Below, in pieces: positions 26,594-35,942 of a stretch of 64,000 nucleotides of DNA. The DNA comes from Psychroserpens damuponensis (GTDB lineage: Bacteria > Bacteroidota > Bacteroidia > Flavobacteriales > Flavobacteriaceae), in assembly GCF_000826655.1 (NCBI RefSeq), contig NZ_JXJO01000017.1:248001-312000 (forward strand), read 5' to 3'. Position 1 is the first letter of the stretch. Every line of letters begins with the position of its first letter. Made by a program: the position numbers and the translations under genes. The notes under the pieces were generated by a model that had not been told where the DNA came from, made no database searches, and was given only the letters and a program-made list of their open reading frames with translations.

Positions 26594-27043
26594 ATGAAAA
26601 CAAGACTATTAAGTGTGATTTTTTTCTTCGGAATGTTAATCACAACCGCACAAAACGTAGATTATAATACACAAAAAGGCTATATAGCCAAAGGCTATGA
26701 TGTTGTTGCTTACTTTGACAATCAAGCTATTGAAGGAGAAACCGAATTTACAACCATGCATTATGGCGTTAAGTATAAGTTTTCTTCGGAAGATAATTTG
26801 AAGACATTTAGTAGTAATCCAGAGAAATACATTCCGCAATATGGAGGCTATTGTGCTTATGCTATTGCAGAAAAATCTAAAAAAGTTGACATTAACCCTA
26901 AAACGTTCGAAATCAGAGATGAAAAGCTCTATTTGTTCTATAATTCTTGGGGAAATAACACTTTAAAAACGTGGCGAGAAAATAATGTGAAAGGTTTACA
27001 AATTAAAGCCGACAAAAACTGGGAAGCTATGAATCTAAAATAG
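26594..27043 (+). CDS. Secreted YHS domain protein
   Basis: A 149-residue protein with a signal peptide (MKTRLLSVIFFFGMLITTAQ) and one YHS domain: KGYDVVAYFDNQAIEGE, YKFSSEDNLKTFSSNPEKYIPQYGGYCAYAIA. YHS domains are thought to bind metal; the cysteine of GGYCAYA and nearby residues are candidates. The mature protein should be periplasmic or exported. The function is unknown. It is probably co-transcribed with the LuxE-like gene upstream and ended by the terminator at 27104. Confidence 0.85.
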   Translation: MKTRLLSVIFFFGMLITTAQNVDYNTQKGYIAKGYDVVAYFDNQAIEGETEFTTMHYGVKYKFSSEDNLKTFSSNPEKYIPQYGGYCAYAIAEKSKKVDINPKTFEIRDEKLYLFYNSWGNNTLKTWRENNVKGLQIKADKNWEAMNLK

Positions 27044-27103
27044 TTTAGAGTTCTATGAAAAAGAAAGATTAGCTTCTAATAAATAGTTGATTGGTTAATT
27101 GTT

Positions 27104-27133
27104 AAACGTCCCGTAATTTACGGGACGTTTTTC
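27104..27133 (+). terminator. Terminator after the YHS gene
   Basis: A 12-bp stem, AAACGTCCCGTA with TACGGGACGTTT, and a 3-base loop, followed by TTC. Confidence 0.85.
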
Positions 27134-27160
27134 TATTTAAGCTAACTGTATTTTCTTGTG

Positions 27161-27189
27161 CGTCATACTAAAACAAGTTCAAAATGACG
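27161..27189 (-). repeat. Copy of the palindromic repeat also found in leuS
   Basis: The minus strand matches the 25-base right half of the leuS element (49950-49974 region) at about 20 of 25 positions. The ends CGTCAT and ATGACG are inverted repeats. It lies between the YHS gene and tyrS. Confidence 0.5.
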
Positions 27190-27223
27190 AGATAGTTACA
27201 ATTGAACCGCAACAACCTTTAAT

Positions 27224-28528
27224 TTAAGACACTTTAATAATATAGGTGTTCTTTTTCCCTTTATTTAAAATGATGTACTTGTTATTAATTAAGTCATCTT
27301 CAGAGAGTTGATAATCTTCTTTTACTTTTTCTTTATTGACAGACACTGCATTTTCTTTTAATGCACGACGTGCATCGCTATTAGAAGCTAAGAAGTTTGT
27401 TTGTGCTGCTAAAGCTCCAATCATATTAAGTTGAGAGAGTTCTTCTTTAGATATTTCTGCTTGCGGTACACCTTCAAATACATCTAGAAAGGTTTTTTCG
27501 TCTAGTGTTTTAATATCTGCTTTAAAGCTTTTACTAAATAAAATATTTGAGGCTTTTAACGCATTTTCAAATTCTTCTTTTGAATGCACTAGAGTGGTTA
27601 CTTCTTCTGCCAATCGTTTTTGTAAGAGTCGTGCATGTGGCATTTCTTTATGCTCGGCAGTTAGCGTTTCTATTGTTTTTTTATCTAAAAATGTAAAAAT
27701 CTTTATATACTTTTCGGCGTCTTCATCACTTGTGTTTAACCAAAATTGGTAAAATTTATACACTGAGGTTTTATCTGCATCCAACCAAACATTACCGCCT
27801 TCACTTTTACCAAATTTAGAACCATCTGCTTTTGTGATTAACGGACAAGTCATTGCGTAAGCTTTAGCCTCTTGGCCAACATTCATTCGCCTTACCAATT
27901 CTGTTCCTGTGGTGATATTTCCCCATTGATCGCTTCCTCCCATTTGTAATAAGCAATTGTGAGATTTGTATAAATGATGAAAATCATAACCTTGAATAAG
28001 TTGGTAAGTAAACTCGGTAAATGACATCCCTACATTTCCTTCTTCACCAGAAAGACGTTTTTTTACAGAGTCTTTAGCCATCATATAATTAACCGTAATT
28101 CGCTTACCTACATCACGCGCAAATTCTATAAATGAAAACTCTTTCATCCAATCATAATTATTTACGAGTACTGGAGCATTATTTTCTTCCGAAGAAAAAT
28201 TTAAAAATCGACTTAACGTACTTTTTATGCCTTCAACATTTTTGTTTAAAGTGGCTTCATCTAATAAATTACGCTCATCACTTTTACCTGAAGGATCTCC
28301 AATCATACCTGTTGCACCACCAACTAAGGCAATGGGTTTGTGACCAGATTTCTCTAAATGCATTAATAAAATAATAGGCACCAAACTTCCTATATGCAAC
28401 GAATCTGATGTTGGATCAAAACCAATATAAGCTGTGGTCATTTCCTTTTGTAATTGCTCTTCTGTTCCAGGCATGATATCATGTAACATTCCTCGCCACG
28501 TTAATTCTTCTACTAAGTTATAGTTCAT
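27224..28528 (-). CDS. tyrS: Tyrosyl-tRNA synthetase
   Basis: A 434-residue class I synthetase that charges tRNA-Tyr. It has the HIGH-type motif HIGS at 45-48, the KMSKS-type KFGKSEGG, the tyrosine-binding region [13 protein letters not shown], and a C-terminal S4 RNA-binding domain. The length is normal. The start is at 28528 ([13 protein letters not shown]). An upstream in-frame ATG at 28573 would begin before the promoter box at 28556-28563. Confidence 0.96.
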   Translation of the reverse strand: MNYNLVEELTWRGMLHDIMPGTEEQLQKEMTTAYIGFDPTSDSLHIGSLVPIILLMHLEKSGHKPIALVGGATGMIGDPSGKSDERNLLDEATLNKNVEGIKSTLSRFLNFSSEENNAPVLVNNYDWMKEFSFIEFARDVGKRITVNYMMAKDSVKKRLSGEEGNVGMSFTEFTYQLIQGYDFHHLYKSHNCLLQMGGSDQWGNITTGTELVRRMNVGQEAKAYAMTCPLITKADGSKFGKSEGGNVWLDADKTSVYKFYQFWLNTSDEDAEKYIKIFTFLDKKTIETLTAEHKEMPHARLLQKRLAEEVTTLVHSKEEFENALKASNILFSKSFKADIKTLDEKTFLDVFEGVPQAEISKEELSQLNMIGALAAQTNFLASNSDARRALKENAVSVNKEKVKEDYQLSEDDLINNKYIILNKGKKNTYIIKVS

Positions 28529-28555
28529 TGGTTTTTGTATTATTCTTAAGTGCAA

Positions 28556-28563
28556 CAAAGATA
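28556..28563 (-). promoter_or_regulatory. Promoter -7 box of tyrS
   Basis: The minus strand reads TATCTTTG, 27 bases before the tyrS start at 28528. It is divergent from the epimerase promoter at 28605. Confidence 0.65.
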
Positions 28564-28604
28564 TGTTTATCAATTAAAAGAGAAAAGCTATTCTCAAAAA
28601 AGAC

Positions 28605-28612
28605 TATTTTTG
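28605..28612 (+). promoter_or_regulatory. Promoter -7 box five bases before a start codon
   Basis: TATTTTTG, then TTTTT, then the ATG at 28618. It predicts a leaderless mRNA. Confidence 0.6.
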
Positions 28613-28617
28613 TTTTT

Positions 28618-29634
28618 ATGATTTTAGTTACAGGTGGTACAGGTTTAGTTGGCTCTCATTTATTGTATAAATTAGTGAGTAATGGTGCTTCTGTTAGAGC
28701 AATGTATAGAAGACCTCATAAGCTAGAATTCGTAAAAAAAGTATTTGCCTATTATACGGATGAAGCGGAAACACTGTATAATAAAATTGAATGGATTGAG
28801 GCTAATATTAATGATATCCCTTCATTAGAAGCTGCATTTACAAGTATCACACACGTCTATCACTGCGCTGCGTTTATAAGTTTTGAACCAAATAAATACC
28901 AAGAGCTTCGAAAAATTAATATTAAAGGTACCGCCAACATTGTTAACCTTTGCATTTCAAATCACATAAAAAAACTATGTTACATAAGTTCTATTGCAGC
29001 TATTGGTCAAGAACCACATGAAGACACTTTAATTACCGAAAAAACTGAATGGAACCCAGAAGCCGACAATAGTGTTTATGCTATTACAAAATATGGCGCA
29101 GAAATGGAAGTTTGGCGTGGGACTCAAGAAGGTTTAGATGCCGTAATAGTAAATCCTGGAATTATATTAGGTCCTGGTTTTTGGAAAGGTAATGGAAGTG
29201 GCAGTTTGTTTAGGCAAATTCATAACGGATTACGATATTTCCCAAAAGGCACATCGGCTTATGTTGACGTTTGGGATGTTGTTGATAGCATGATAGCATT
29301 AATGGACAGCGACTTAAAGAATGAACGTTATATTTTAATTGCTGAAAATTTACCATTAAGAACCTTTCTAGATAAGGTAGCAAAAGCGCTACAAGTAAAA
29401 CCTCCTAGAAAAGCGGCAACTCCAATGTTATTGGCAATAGCATGGCGATTAGATTGGTTGAGTCATACCCTATTTGGTAAACGTCGTAAATTATCTAAAC
29501 AAATGGTGCATTCAATTTCTAGCAAAACAGTTTTTGATAATTCAAAATTAAAAGAAGATTTAGATTTTAATTTTACAGCTATAGATGAGTCTATAGCTCA
29601 AGTTTCAACATACTATTTAGAAGATATTAAATAA
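28618..29634 (+). CDS. NAD-dependent epimerase/dehydratase (extended SDR)
   Basis: A 338-residue extended short-chain dehydrogenase. The nucleotide-binding motif TGGTGLVGSHL is at the N-terminus and the catalytic YAITKYGAE supplies Tyr and Lys. A Ser pair in YISSIAAIG completes the active site. The substrate is probably a nucleotide sugar or a flavonoid- or sterol-like alcohol and cannot be fixed from sequence. The start at 28618 is chosen because the Rossmann strand begins there and the promoter box lies just upstream. It is convergent with the DUF4296 gene, with a 12-base gap. Confidence 0.88.
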   Translation: MILVTGGTGLVGSHLLYKLVSNGASVRAMYRRPHKLEFVKKVFAYYTDEAETLYNKIEWIEANINDIPSLEAAFTSITHVYHCAAFISFEPNKYQELRKINIKGTANIVNLCISNHIKKLCYISSIAAIGQEPHEDTLITEKTEWNPEADNSVYAITKYGAEMEVWRGTQEGLDAVIVNPGIILGPGFWKGNGSGSLFRQIHNGLRYFPKGTSAYVDVWDVVDSMIALMDSDLKNERYILIAENLPLRTFLDKVAKALQVKPPRKAATPMLLAIAWRLDWLSHTLFGKRRKLSKQMVHSISSKTVFDNSKLKEDLDFNFTAIDESIAQVSTYYLEDIK

Positions 29635-29646
29635 TTGAAACTACGT

Positions 29647-30063
29647 TTAATTCTTGTTGTTAAAGGCCTTTTTTGACATACGTAAAGAGTCTTTCTTTTT
29701 TTGTTGACTTAAATTTTCTTTACTAATATTAGACTCAAACATCTCTTTATCTAAATTATATTTCTGTTCTAATTTAGACATGATAATTTCATAGTCTTCT
29801 ATATGATAACTATAATATGAATGACTTGTAGCAAATTGTAAACTATCAATATGATACTTTTTATAAATATAGTTTTCGGGATAAACCCCTTGGTTTTCGA
29901 GACTCGCTTTACTTGTTCCTTTGGCTGCATTAAGAATTAACACATCATATAGAATATCTACCATTTTATCTTTAGAAATAAGATGATCTGGCTCTTTTGG
30001 TTGTACTTGAGAAGAACAACCAAAAGCCAAAATCATTATTAAAAAGACTAGAAAAGGTCTCAT
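29647..30063 (-). CDS. DUF4296 lipoprotein
   Basis: A 138-residue lipoprotein with MRPFLVFLIMILAFGCSS as signal peptide and lipobox. The rest is helical and charged and matches DUF4296 (DKMVDILYDVLILNAAKG, YYSYHIEDYEIIMSKLE), a Bacteroidetes-only family of unknown function. It overlaps the dihydroorotase gene by 4 bases; in flavobacteria the two are commonly adjacent. It is the last gene of the GT2-dihydroorotase-DUF4296 unit. Confidence 0.9.
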   Translation of the reverse strand: MRPFLVFLIMILAFGCSSQVQPKEPDHLISKDKMVDILYDVLILNAAKGTSKASLENQGVYPENYIYKKYHIDSLQFATSHSYYSYHIEDYEIIMSKLEQKYNLDKEMFESNISKENLSQQKKKDSLRMSKKAFNNKN

Positions 30064-31406
30064 CTATTAAACGTTAATCGTTTTCCTGCTTTTACATCTA
30101 AAACCTTGAAATTATTATATACTAAGGTCCCATTTAAAAAGGTGTGTGTTATTCTAGATTTGAATGTTGTGCCTTCAAATGGAGACCAGCCACATTTGTA
30201 TAAAATATTATCTTTATTGACTGTCCATGGGTTATTGATATCAACAATTACCAAATCTGCAAAGTAACCTGGTTTAATATAGCCACGCTTTTCTACTTGA
30301 AATAATATGGCAGGATTATGAGCCATTTTTTGAGCTATCTTAGGTAGTGAAATTTTTTCTTTATGAAACATTTCTATCATTGCAACCAAAGCATGTTGCA
30401 CTAAAGGCCCTCCAGAAGGCGCTTTAGTGTATACATTGTTTTTTTCATCTAAGGTATGAGGAGCGTGATCTGTAGCTATAACATCTATTCTATCGTCTAG
30501 AAGTGCTTTCCAAAGAAGATCTCTATCTTGAGCTGTTTTCACAGCTGGATTCCATTTTATATGTGTGCCTTTTTTCTTATAATCTTCATCGCTAAACCAA
30601 AGATGGTGAATGCATACCTCTGCTGTAATTTTTTTATCTTTTAAAGGTATTTTATTACTGAAAAGTTTAGTTTCCTTACCTGTAGATAAATGAAACACAT
30701 GTAATCTAGCTCCAGTTTTTTTAGCAAGCTCGATGGCTTTAGATGATGATAAGTAACATGCTTCTTCACTCCTGATTATAGGGTGTTTTTCTATAGGTAT
30801 ATCTTCTCCAAACTCATCAATATGTGCTTGTAAATTTTTTCTAATCGTTGCTTCATCCTCACAATGTACAGAAATAACCATATCTGTACTGCTAAATATT
30901 TTCTCAATAACTTGTGGGTCATCAACGAGCATATTCCCTGTAGATGAGCCTAAAAACAATTTTAATCCTGCAACAGATTTAGGATCTACTTTTAATATTT
31001 CAGCTAAATTATCATTAGTCCCACCAAACATAAATGAATAGTTGGCATATGATGTTTTTGAAGCGATTTCAAATTTCTCCTCTAATTTTTCTACGGTTGT
31101 CGTTTGAGGATTGGTATTTGGCATTTCTATAAACGATGTAATTCCACCTGCTATCGCTGCCCTAGACTCAGACTCAATATTTCCTTTGTGTGTTAATCCA
31201 GGTTCTCTAAAATGAACTTGATCATCAATAACACCAGGAAACACATAATTACCTTCTGCATCTACAACAATAACATCGGCAGATTTTGCGCTAATAGAAT
31301 TTGAAACTTCTTTAATATAGTCACCTTCAATTAAAATATCGCCTTCTGTAACCGATCCCTCGTTTACGATTTTAGCATTTTTAATAAGTATGGTTTTGTT
31401 TTGCAT
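30060..31406 (-). CDS. Dihydroorotase (class I amidohydrolase)
   Basis: A 448-residue amidohydrolase-family protein annotated as dihydroorotase, the third step of pyrimidine synthesis. It has PGVIDDQVHFREPGLTHKG, EMPNTNPQTT, and ATDHAPHTLDEK. The metal-binding HxH motif, normally DHVHFR, reads DQVHFR: His is present at 65 but Gln replaces the first His at 63. I recall this in other flavobacterial homologues, so it is probably a subfamily trait. Whether the enzyme is active or a non-catalytic partner of another dihydroorotase is open. It lies one base after the GT2 gene. Confidence 0.85.
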   Translation of the reverse strand: MQNKTILIKNAKIVNEGSVTEGDILIEGDYIKEVSNSISAKSADVIVVDAEGNYVFPGVIDDQVHFREPGLTHKGNIESESRAAIAGGITSFIEMPNTNPQTTTVEKLEEKFEIASKTSYANYSFMFGGTNDNLAEILKVDPKSVAGLKLFLGSSTGNMLVDDPQVIEKIFSSTDMVISVHCEDEATIRKNLQAHIDEFGEDIPIEKHPIIRSEEACYLSSSKAIELAKKTGARLHVFHLSTGKETKLFSNKIPLKDKKITAEVCIHHLWFSDEDYKKKGTHIKWNPAVKTAQDRDLLWKALLDDRIDVIATDHAPHTLDEKNNVYTKAPSGGPLVQHALVAMIEMFHKEKISLPKIAQKMAHNPAILFQVEKRGYIKPGYFADLVIVDINNPWTVNKDNILYKCGWSPFEGTTFKSRITHTFLNGTLVYNNFKVLDVKAGKRLTFNR

Positions 31407-31407
31407 C

Positions 31408-32133
31408 TTATGTTCTAAATAAACTTTTAAATTTCATATTAATTACTCCAAATATGGCTTCAGAAATAATGCCTCCACTCATTTTGGATTTTCCTTTTTT
31501 TCTATCGGTAAAAACAATTGGTACTTCTACAATCTTAAATTTTTTCAAATGCGCATTGAATTTCATTTCAATTTGAAAAGCATAACCAACAAATTTTATT
31601 TTTTCGAGATCAATAGTTTCTAAAACACGTCTGTGATAACACACAAATCCTGCTGTAGTATCATCAATCTTCATTCTTGTGATTAACTTCACGTACTTAG
31701 AAGCAAAATAAGACATGAGTAAGCGTTTCATATCCCAATTAACCACATTAACTCTATTATTAATATAACGCGATCCAATAGACATATCTGCACATTCGCT
31801 CACACAAGCATTGTATAAACGTGTTAAATCACTCGGATTATGAGAGAAATCAGCATCCATTTCAATAATATAGGTATAATCTTTAGACAAACACCATTTA
31901 AAACCTTCAATATACGCAGTTCCTAATCCCGTTTTTTTAGGTCTATTTAATATATGTAATCTTGTATTATATTCCTTTTGCAATGCTTTCACTTGAGTAG
32001 CAGTGCCATCTGGTGAATTATCATCTACAACTAGAACGTCAAAGTTCTTCTCCAGTGTGAAGACTGCTCTTAAAATTGCTTCAATGTTTTCTATTTCATT
32101 GTAAGTTGGTATGATGACAATTGCATCTCTCAT
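31408..32133 (-). CDS. Polyprenol monophosphomannose synthase-like GT2
   Basis: A 241-residue GT-A glycosyltransferase of the Dpm1 type. It begins VIIPTYNEIENIEAIL, then LVVDDNSPDGT and the metal-binding EMDADFSHNP. It has no C-terminal membrane domain. It should transfer mannose or glucose from a nucleotide sugar to a polyprenyl phosphate at the inner membrane. It is the first gene of a three-gene minus-strand unit, with a promoter box at 32169-32176. Confidence 0.9.
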   Translation of the reverse strand: MRDAIVIIPTYNEIENIEAILRAVFTLEKNFDVLVVDDNSPDGTATQVKALQKEYNTRLHILNRPKKTGLGTAYIEGFKWCLSKDYTYIIEMDADFSHNPSDLTRLYNACVSECADMSIGSRYINNRVNVVNWDMKRLLMSYFASKYVKLITRMKIDDTTAGFVCYHRRVLETIDLEKIKFVGYAFQIEMKFNAHLKKFKIVEVPIVFTDRKKGKSKMSGGIISEAIFGVINMKFKSLFRT

Positions 32134-32168
32134 AGAATATTATTCAAGCTTATCGTGTTAGTTACCGA

Positions 32169-32176
32169 CAAAAATA
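32169..32176 (-). promoter_or_regulatory. Promoter -7 box of the GT2-dihydroorotase-DUF4296 unit
   Basis: The minus strand reads TATTTTTG, 35 bases before the start at 32133. Confidence 0.6.
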
Positions 32177-32284
32177 AGTGATTTATCATTTAAAACTTGC
32201 TGTAAAAATCATAAACAATGTTAATCTTAGCGTAATGAAAATTAGTTGAATGAAATAACGTTTACATTCATCAAATATTCTTCA

Positions 32285-32292
32285 TAATTTTG
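32285..32292 (+). promoter_or_regulatory. Promoter -7 box four bases before a start codon
   Basis: TAATTTTG, then TAGT, then the ATG at 32297. It predicts a leaderless mRNA. Confidence 0.55.
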
Positions 32293-32296
32293 TAGT

Positions 32297-32950
32297 ATGC
32301 TTAGAGACGTAATTTCTAATGATTGGTTTACTATTTTTCTAGTATTAGGCTTAGGGTGTATTACTGTATCTAAATTTTTATTTGCTCATAGATTTAAAGA
32401 TTTTTTAGCCGTTATTGGTAATTCAAAATATTTAAAAATATATGCAAGAGACCAAAAATTCATAGATGGATTTGATGCGTTATTCTTTTTTAATGGCATG
32501 TTATCAGTCTCTATTTTCTCATTTATTAGCTATACCACTTTAGTTCATCCTTCAGAATTTAATGTGAATCAATTTTTTAAATTACTTTTTGGAATTGGAG
32601 TTTTATTCTTAATAAAGATATTATTAGAACGTTTGATAGCTAGTCTTTTTGATATTGATGAACTTATTGATTCTTATTTATTTCAAAAAACGACTTTTAA
32701 AAATTATTCAGGATTCTTATTATTTCCTATTAATTGTATCTTAATTTATACCATAGAACCTACTAAAACAATAGTCTATGTAATTATAGGGTTGTTAATT
32801 TTAATTAATCTAATTGGATTTGCTTCTTCATTTAAGAATCATCAAAAATTACTATTAAACAACATATTCTATTTTATTTTGTATCTTTGCGCACTTGAAA
32901 TTGGACCCTATCTGATTTTATATAAGTTAATTAAAGATTTCAACGCTTAA
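32297..32950 (+). CDS. DUF4271 membrane protein
   Basis: A 217-residue inner-membrane protein with about six hydrophobic segments. It matches DUF4271, a Bacteroidetes family (MLRDVISNDWFTIFLVLGLG at the start, FAHRFKDFLAVIGNSKYL). The function is unknown. In flavobacteria it usually precedes the uroporphyrinogen-III synthase gene, as here with a 15-base gap, so a link to haem synthesis or its regulation is possible. Confidence 0.88.
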   Translation: MLRDVISNDWFTIFLVLGLGCITVSKFLFAHRFKDFLAVIGNSKYLKIYARDQKFIDGFDALFFFNGMLSVSIFSFISYTTLVHPSEFNVNQFFKLLFGIGVLFLIKILLERLIASLFDIDELIDSYLFQKTTFKNYSGFLLFPINCILIYTIEPTKTIVYVIIGLLILINLIGFASSFKNHQKLLLNNIFYFILYLCALEIGPYLILYKLIKDFNA

Positions 32951-32965
32951 AACACTTTAAGTAAT

Positions 32966-33718
32966 ATGACGAAAGTGAAAACGATTTTAGTATCTCAACC
33001 AGAGCCTAAAATAGAAAATTCGCCTTACTTTGATCTTCAAGAAAAGCAAAAAGTAAAAATTGATTTCAGACCATTTATCCATGTTGAAGGAGTCGATGCT
33101 AAAGATATAAGACAACAAAAAATTGATCTAGCAAATTATACTGCCATAATTCTTACGAGTAGAAACTCTGTAGACCACTTTTTTAGAGTGGCTGATGAAA
33201 TGCGTTTTAAAGTGCCTGATTCAATGAAGTATTTTTGTCAATCTGAAGCTGTTGCTTACTATCTTCAAAAATATGTAGTTTATAGAAAACGTAAAATATA
33301 TGTTGGCAAGCGTACCTTCTCAGATTTATCTCCTTTGATTAAAAAGTATAAGGATGAATCTTTTTTACTCCCAACTACAGATAAATTAAAACCTGAAGTA
33401 CCTGAAATTTTAGATGGTTTAGGTGTTAAATGGAAACAGTCTGTTTTTTATAAAACTGTGATTAGTGATTTATCTGATCTTGCTAATGTGTACTATGATA
33501 TTTTAGTATTCTTTAGTCCATCAGGAATTGAATCTCTATTTCATAACTTCCCTGAGTTTAAACAAAACGAAACACGTATAGCTGTGTTTGGAAATACGAC
33601 TATCAAAGCCGTAGAATCTCATGGCTTGAGAGTTGATATAGCGGCTCCTACTCCTGAGACACCATCTATGACAATGGCTTTAAAAAAGTATATTGACTTA
33701 GTTAATAAAGGTAAATAA
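32966..33718 (+). CDS. Uroporphyrinogen-III synthase family protein
   Basis: A 250-residue HemD-like protein with two alternating alpha/beta lobes. Recognisable parts are TAIILTSRNSVDHFFR, VYYDILVFFSPSGIESL, and RIAVFGNTTIKAVESHGLRV. HemD closes and inverts ring D of hydroxymethylbilane to give uroporphyrinogen III. HemD is poorly conserved in sequence, so the call rests on these motifs and the DUF4271 neighbour. The gene ends at a strong bidirectional terminator. Confidence 0.85.
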   Translation: MTKVKTILVSQPEPKIENSPYFDLQEKQKVKIDFRPFIHVEGVDAKDIRQQKIDLANYTAIILTSRNSVDHFFRVADEMRFKVPDSMKYFCQSEAVAYYLQKYVVYRKRKIYVGKRTFSDLSPLIKKYKDESFLLPTTDKLKPEVPEILDGLGVKWKQSVFYKTVISDLSDLANVYYDILVFFSPSGIESLFHNFPEFKQNETRIAVFGNTTIKAVESHGLRVDIAAPTPETPSMTMALKKYIDLVNKGK

Positions 33719-33734
33719 GAATAGATTAAAGTAT

Positions 33735-33770
33735 AAAAAAAGCGATTTCAAATTTGAAATCGCTTTTTTT
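33735..33770. terminator. Bidirectional terminator between hemD-like gene and pckA
   Basis: A perfect 36-base palindrome centred at 33752/33753 (AAAGCGATTTC arms) with runs of A and T at the ends serves both converging genes. Confidence 0.9.
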
Positions 33771-33790
33771 ATGTTTTCTAATGAAGGCTT

Positions 33791-35407
33791 TTAATGCGCA
33801 TAACGTTGTGGTCCGCCACGTCGTATATCTTCATTTGTGTCATCTTGAAATTTCTTGAAGTTCTCTCTAAATGCATTAGATAGTTTAAAAGCTGTTTTAT
33901 AGTAAGCTTCGTCATCATTCCATGTTGTTCTTGGGCTTAACACTTCTTTTGGTACACCAGGACAAGATCTTGGTTGTGCTACTCCAAACACTGAGTGAAT
34001 ATGGTAATCTTCATAAGTATAAGCTCCCAAGTCTCCATTAAGCACTGCATTAATCATGGCACGAGTATATTTTAATTTCATACGTGTACCAACACCATAA
34101 GGTCCTCCAGTCCAACCCGTATTAACAAGCCAAACATTAACTCCAGACTCTTTCATCTTTTTGCTTAACATTTCGGCATACTTCGCAGGATGTAATGGCA
34201 TAAAAGGCGCGCCAAAACAAGCTGAAAAACTTGGTACAGGCTCTACAACACCAGCTTCTGTTCCTGCTACTTTAGCAGTATATCCAGAAATAAAATGATA
34301 TGCAGACTGGTTAGGTGTTAATTTTGATATTGGAGGCAATACACCAAAGGCATCTGCCGTTAAAAAGAAAATATTTTTAGGATTTTCTCCTATTGATGGT
34401 TTTCTAATATTATCAATATGATAAATTGGATAACTTACTCTTGTATTTTGGGTAATCGATGTATCTTCAAATTGCACATCTCCATTATCATCCATAATGA
34501 CATTTTCGAGAATAGCTCCTTTTTTAATCGCATCAAAAATTTCTGGTTCTTGCTCTTGTGATAAATTAATCACTTTGGCATAACAGCCACCTTCAAAATT
34601 AAACACAGTATTTTCTTTAGTCCAACCATGCTCATCATCACCAATCAAACTTCTATTTGGATCTGTAGACAATGTCGTTTTACCTGTACCAGATAACCCA
34701 AAAAAGATCGCAGTATCACCATCTTTACCAACATTTGCACTACAGTGCATTGGCAATGTATTTTTAAAGACAGGAAGTATAAAATTAAGAGCAGAGAAAA
34801 TTCCCTTTTTAATTTCTCCCGTATAACCTGTACCACCTATTAAAGCGATTTTACGTGTAAAATCTAAAATGGCAAAATTATGCTGTCTTGTTCCATCAAC
34901 TTCAGCGTCTGCCATAAATCCAGGTGCGTTAACAATAGTCCATTCTGGCGAAAAATCGTTTAATTCTTCTTCCGTAGGGCGTAAAAACATATTATAAGCA
35001 AACATGTTACTCCATGGATATTCGTTAATAACACGAATTTTTAACTTATAATTTTCGTCAGCACAAGCATAACTATCTCTTACAAAAAGCTCTTTATTTG
35101 ATAGGTAGTCTGTAACCTTATCATATAACTTTTGAAATTTATCAGATTCGAAAGGAATATTAATATCTCCCCACCAAACGCGATCTTTTGTTATATCATC
35201 TTTAACAATAAATCTATCCTGTGGAGAACGTCCAGTAAATTCACCAGTGTTTACTGCTAAAGCACCAGAAGATGACTCTACACCTTGACCCTTTTCAATA
35301 GTTGTTCTATGAAGTTCATCAGGAGATAATTGATAGTTGACTTTAGCATTTTTAATGCCATAAGTTTCTAACGCAATCGTTTTCGTATTTTTTGTATGGT
35401 CTACCAT
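33791..35407 (-). CDS. pckA: Phosphoenolpyruvate carboxykinase (ATP)
   Basis: A 538-residue ATP-dependent PEPCK that converts oxaloacetate to phosphoenolpyruvate for gluconeogenesis. It has the kinase-1a P-loop GLSGTGKTT at 237-245, the phosphate-binding IGDDEHGW, and the substrate motif TGRSPQDRFIV near residue 60. The length is normal. It has its own promoter box at 35432-35439. Confidence 0.97.
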   Translation of the reverse strand: MVDHTKNTKTIALETYGIKNAKVNYQLSPDELHRTTIEKGQGVESSSGALAVNTGEFTGRSPQDRFIVKDDITKDRVWWGDINIPFESDKFQKLYDKVTDYLSNKELFVRDSYACADENYKLKIRVINEYPWSNMFAYNMFLRPTEEELNDFSPEWTIVNAPGFMADAEVDGTRQHNFAILDFTRKIALIGGTGYTGEIKKGIFSALNFILPVFKNTLPMHCSANVGKDGDTAIFFGLSGTGKTTLSTDPNRSLIGDDEHGWTKENTVFNFEGGCYAKVINLSQEQEPEIFDAIKKGAILENVIMDDNGDVQFEDTSITQNTRVSYPIYHIDNIRKPSIGENPKNIFFLTADAFGVLPPISKLTPNQSAYHFISGYTAKVAGTEAGVVEPVPSFSACFGAPFMPLHPAKYAEMLSKKMKESGVNVWLVNTGWTGGPYGVGTRMKLKYTRAMINAVLNGDLGAYTYEDYHIHSVFGVAQPRSCPGVPKEVLSPRTTWNDDEAYYKTAFKLSNAFRENFKKFQDDTNEDIRRGGPQRYAH

Positions 35408-35431
35408 AATTTGTTTATGTTGTTTAGACTA

Positions 35432-35439
35432 CAAAATTA
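35432..35439 (-). promoter_or_regulatory. Promoter -7 box of pckA
   Basis: The minus strand reads TAATTTTG, 24 bases before the start codon at 35407. Confidence 0.6.
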
Positions 35440-35467
35440 AACAATATTTTAAAGTAGCGTACTTATT

Positions 35468-35863
35468 TTAAGATTTATCCCTATCTATTTTCAAAAAGCC
35501 TATTAACAATACAATCCAAGCAAATATTAACAATAATCCTCCTATTGGAGTGATAAAACCAATACTTTTAAAATCAAAATTAGTGAGTTCATTTGTTGAT
35601 AACCCATATATAGAACCCGAAAAGAACACTACACCTATCAAAACCAAAAAGAAAATCAAGGTTTTAGACTTATAAGACATCGAGGAAAAACCACCAACAA
35701 ACAGCAATAATATTGCATGGTACATTTGATATCGCACACCTGTTTCAAACGTTTGTATAGACTCTGAAGACACTAACGATTTCAACCCATGAGCTCCAAA
35801 AGCTCCAAGAATTATCGCTATAATACCTAATACGCTTCCTAAAACGAGAATTTTTTTGTTCAT
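35468..35863 (-). CDS. DUF423 small membrane protein
   Basis: A 131-residue inner-membrane protein with four hydrophobic segments. It has the family motif GAFGAHGLKSL near the start and TFETGVRYQMYHAILLL. DUF423 proteins (YgdD-type) are widespread and of unknown function. It lies 60 bases upstream of pckA on the same strand but behind pckA's own promoter. Confidence 0.9.
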   Translation of the reverse strand: MNKKILVLGSVLGIIAIILGAFGAHGLKSLVSSESIQTFETGVRYQMYHAILLLFVGGFSSMSYKSKTLIFFLVLIGVVFFSGSIYGLSTNELTNFDFKSIGFITPIGGLLLIFAWIVLLIGFLKIDRDKS

Positions 35864-35942
35864 AGATAAATTAGATTTAGGTTTTTATAACCCTTTGTAT
35901 TTAGTAATTTCGTAATTACAAATTTACTCAACTCAACCCATT

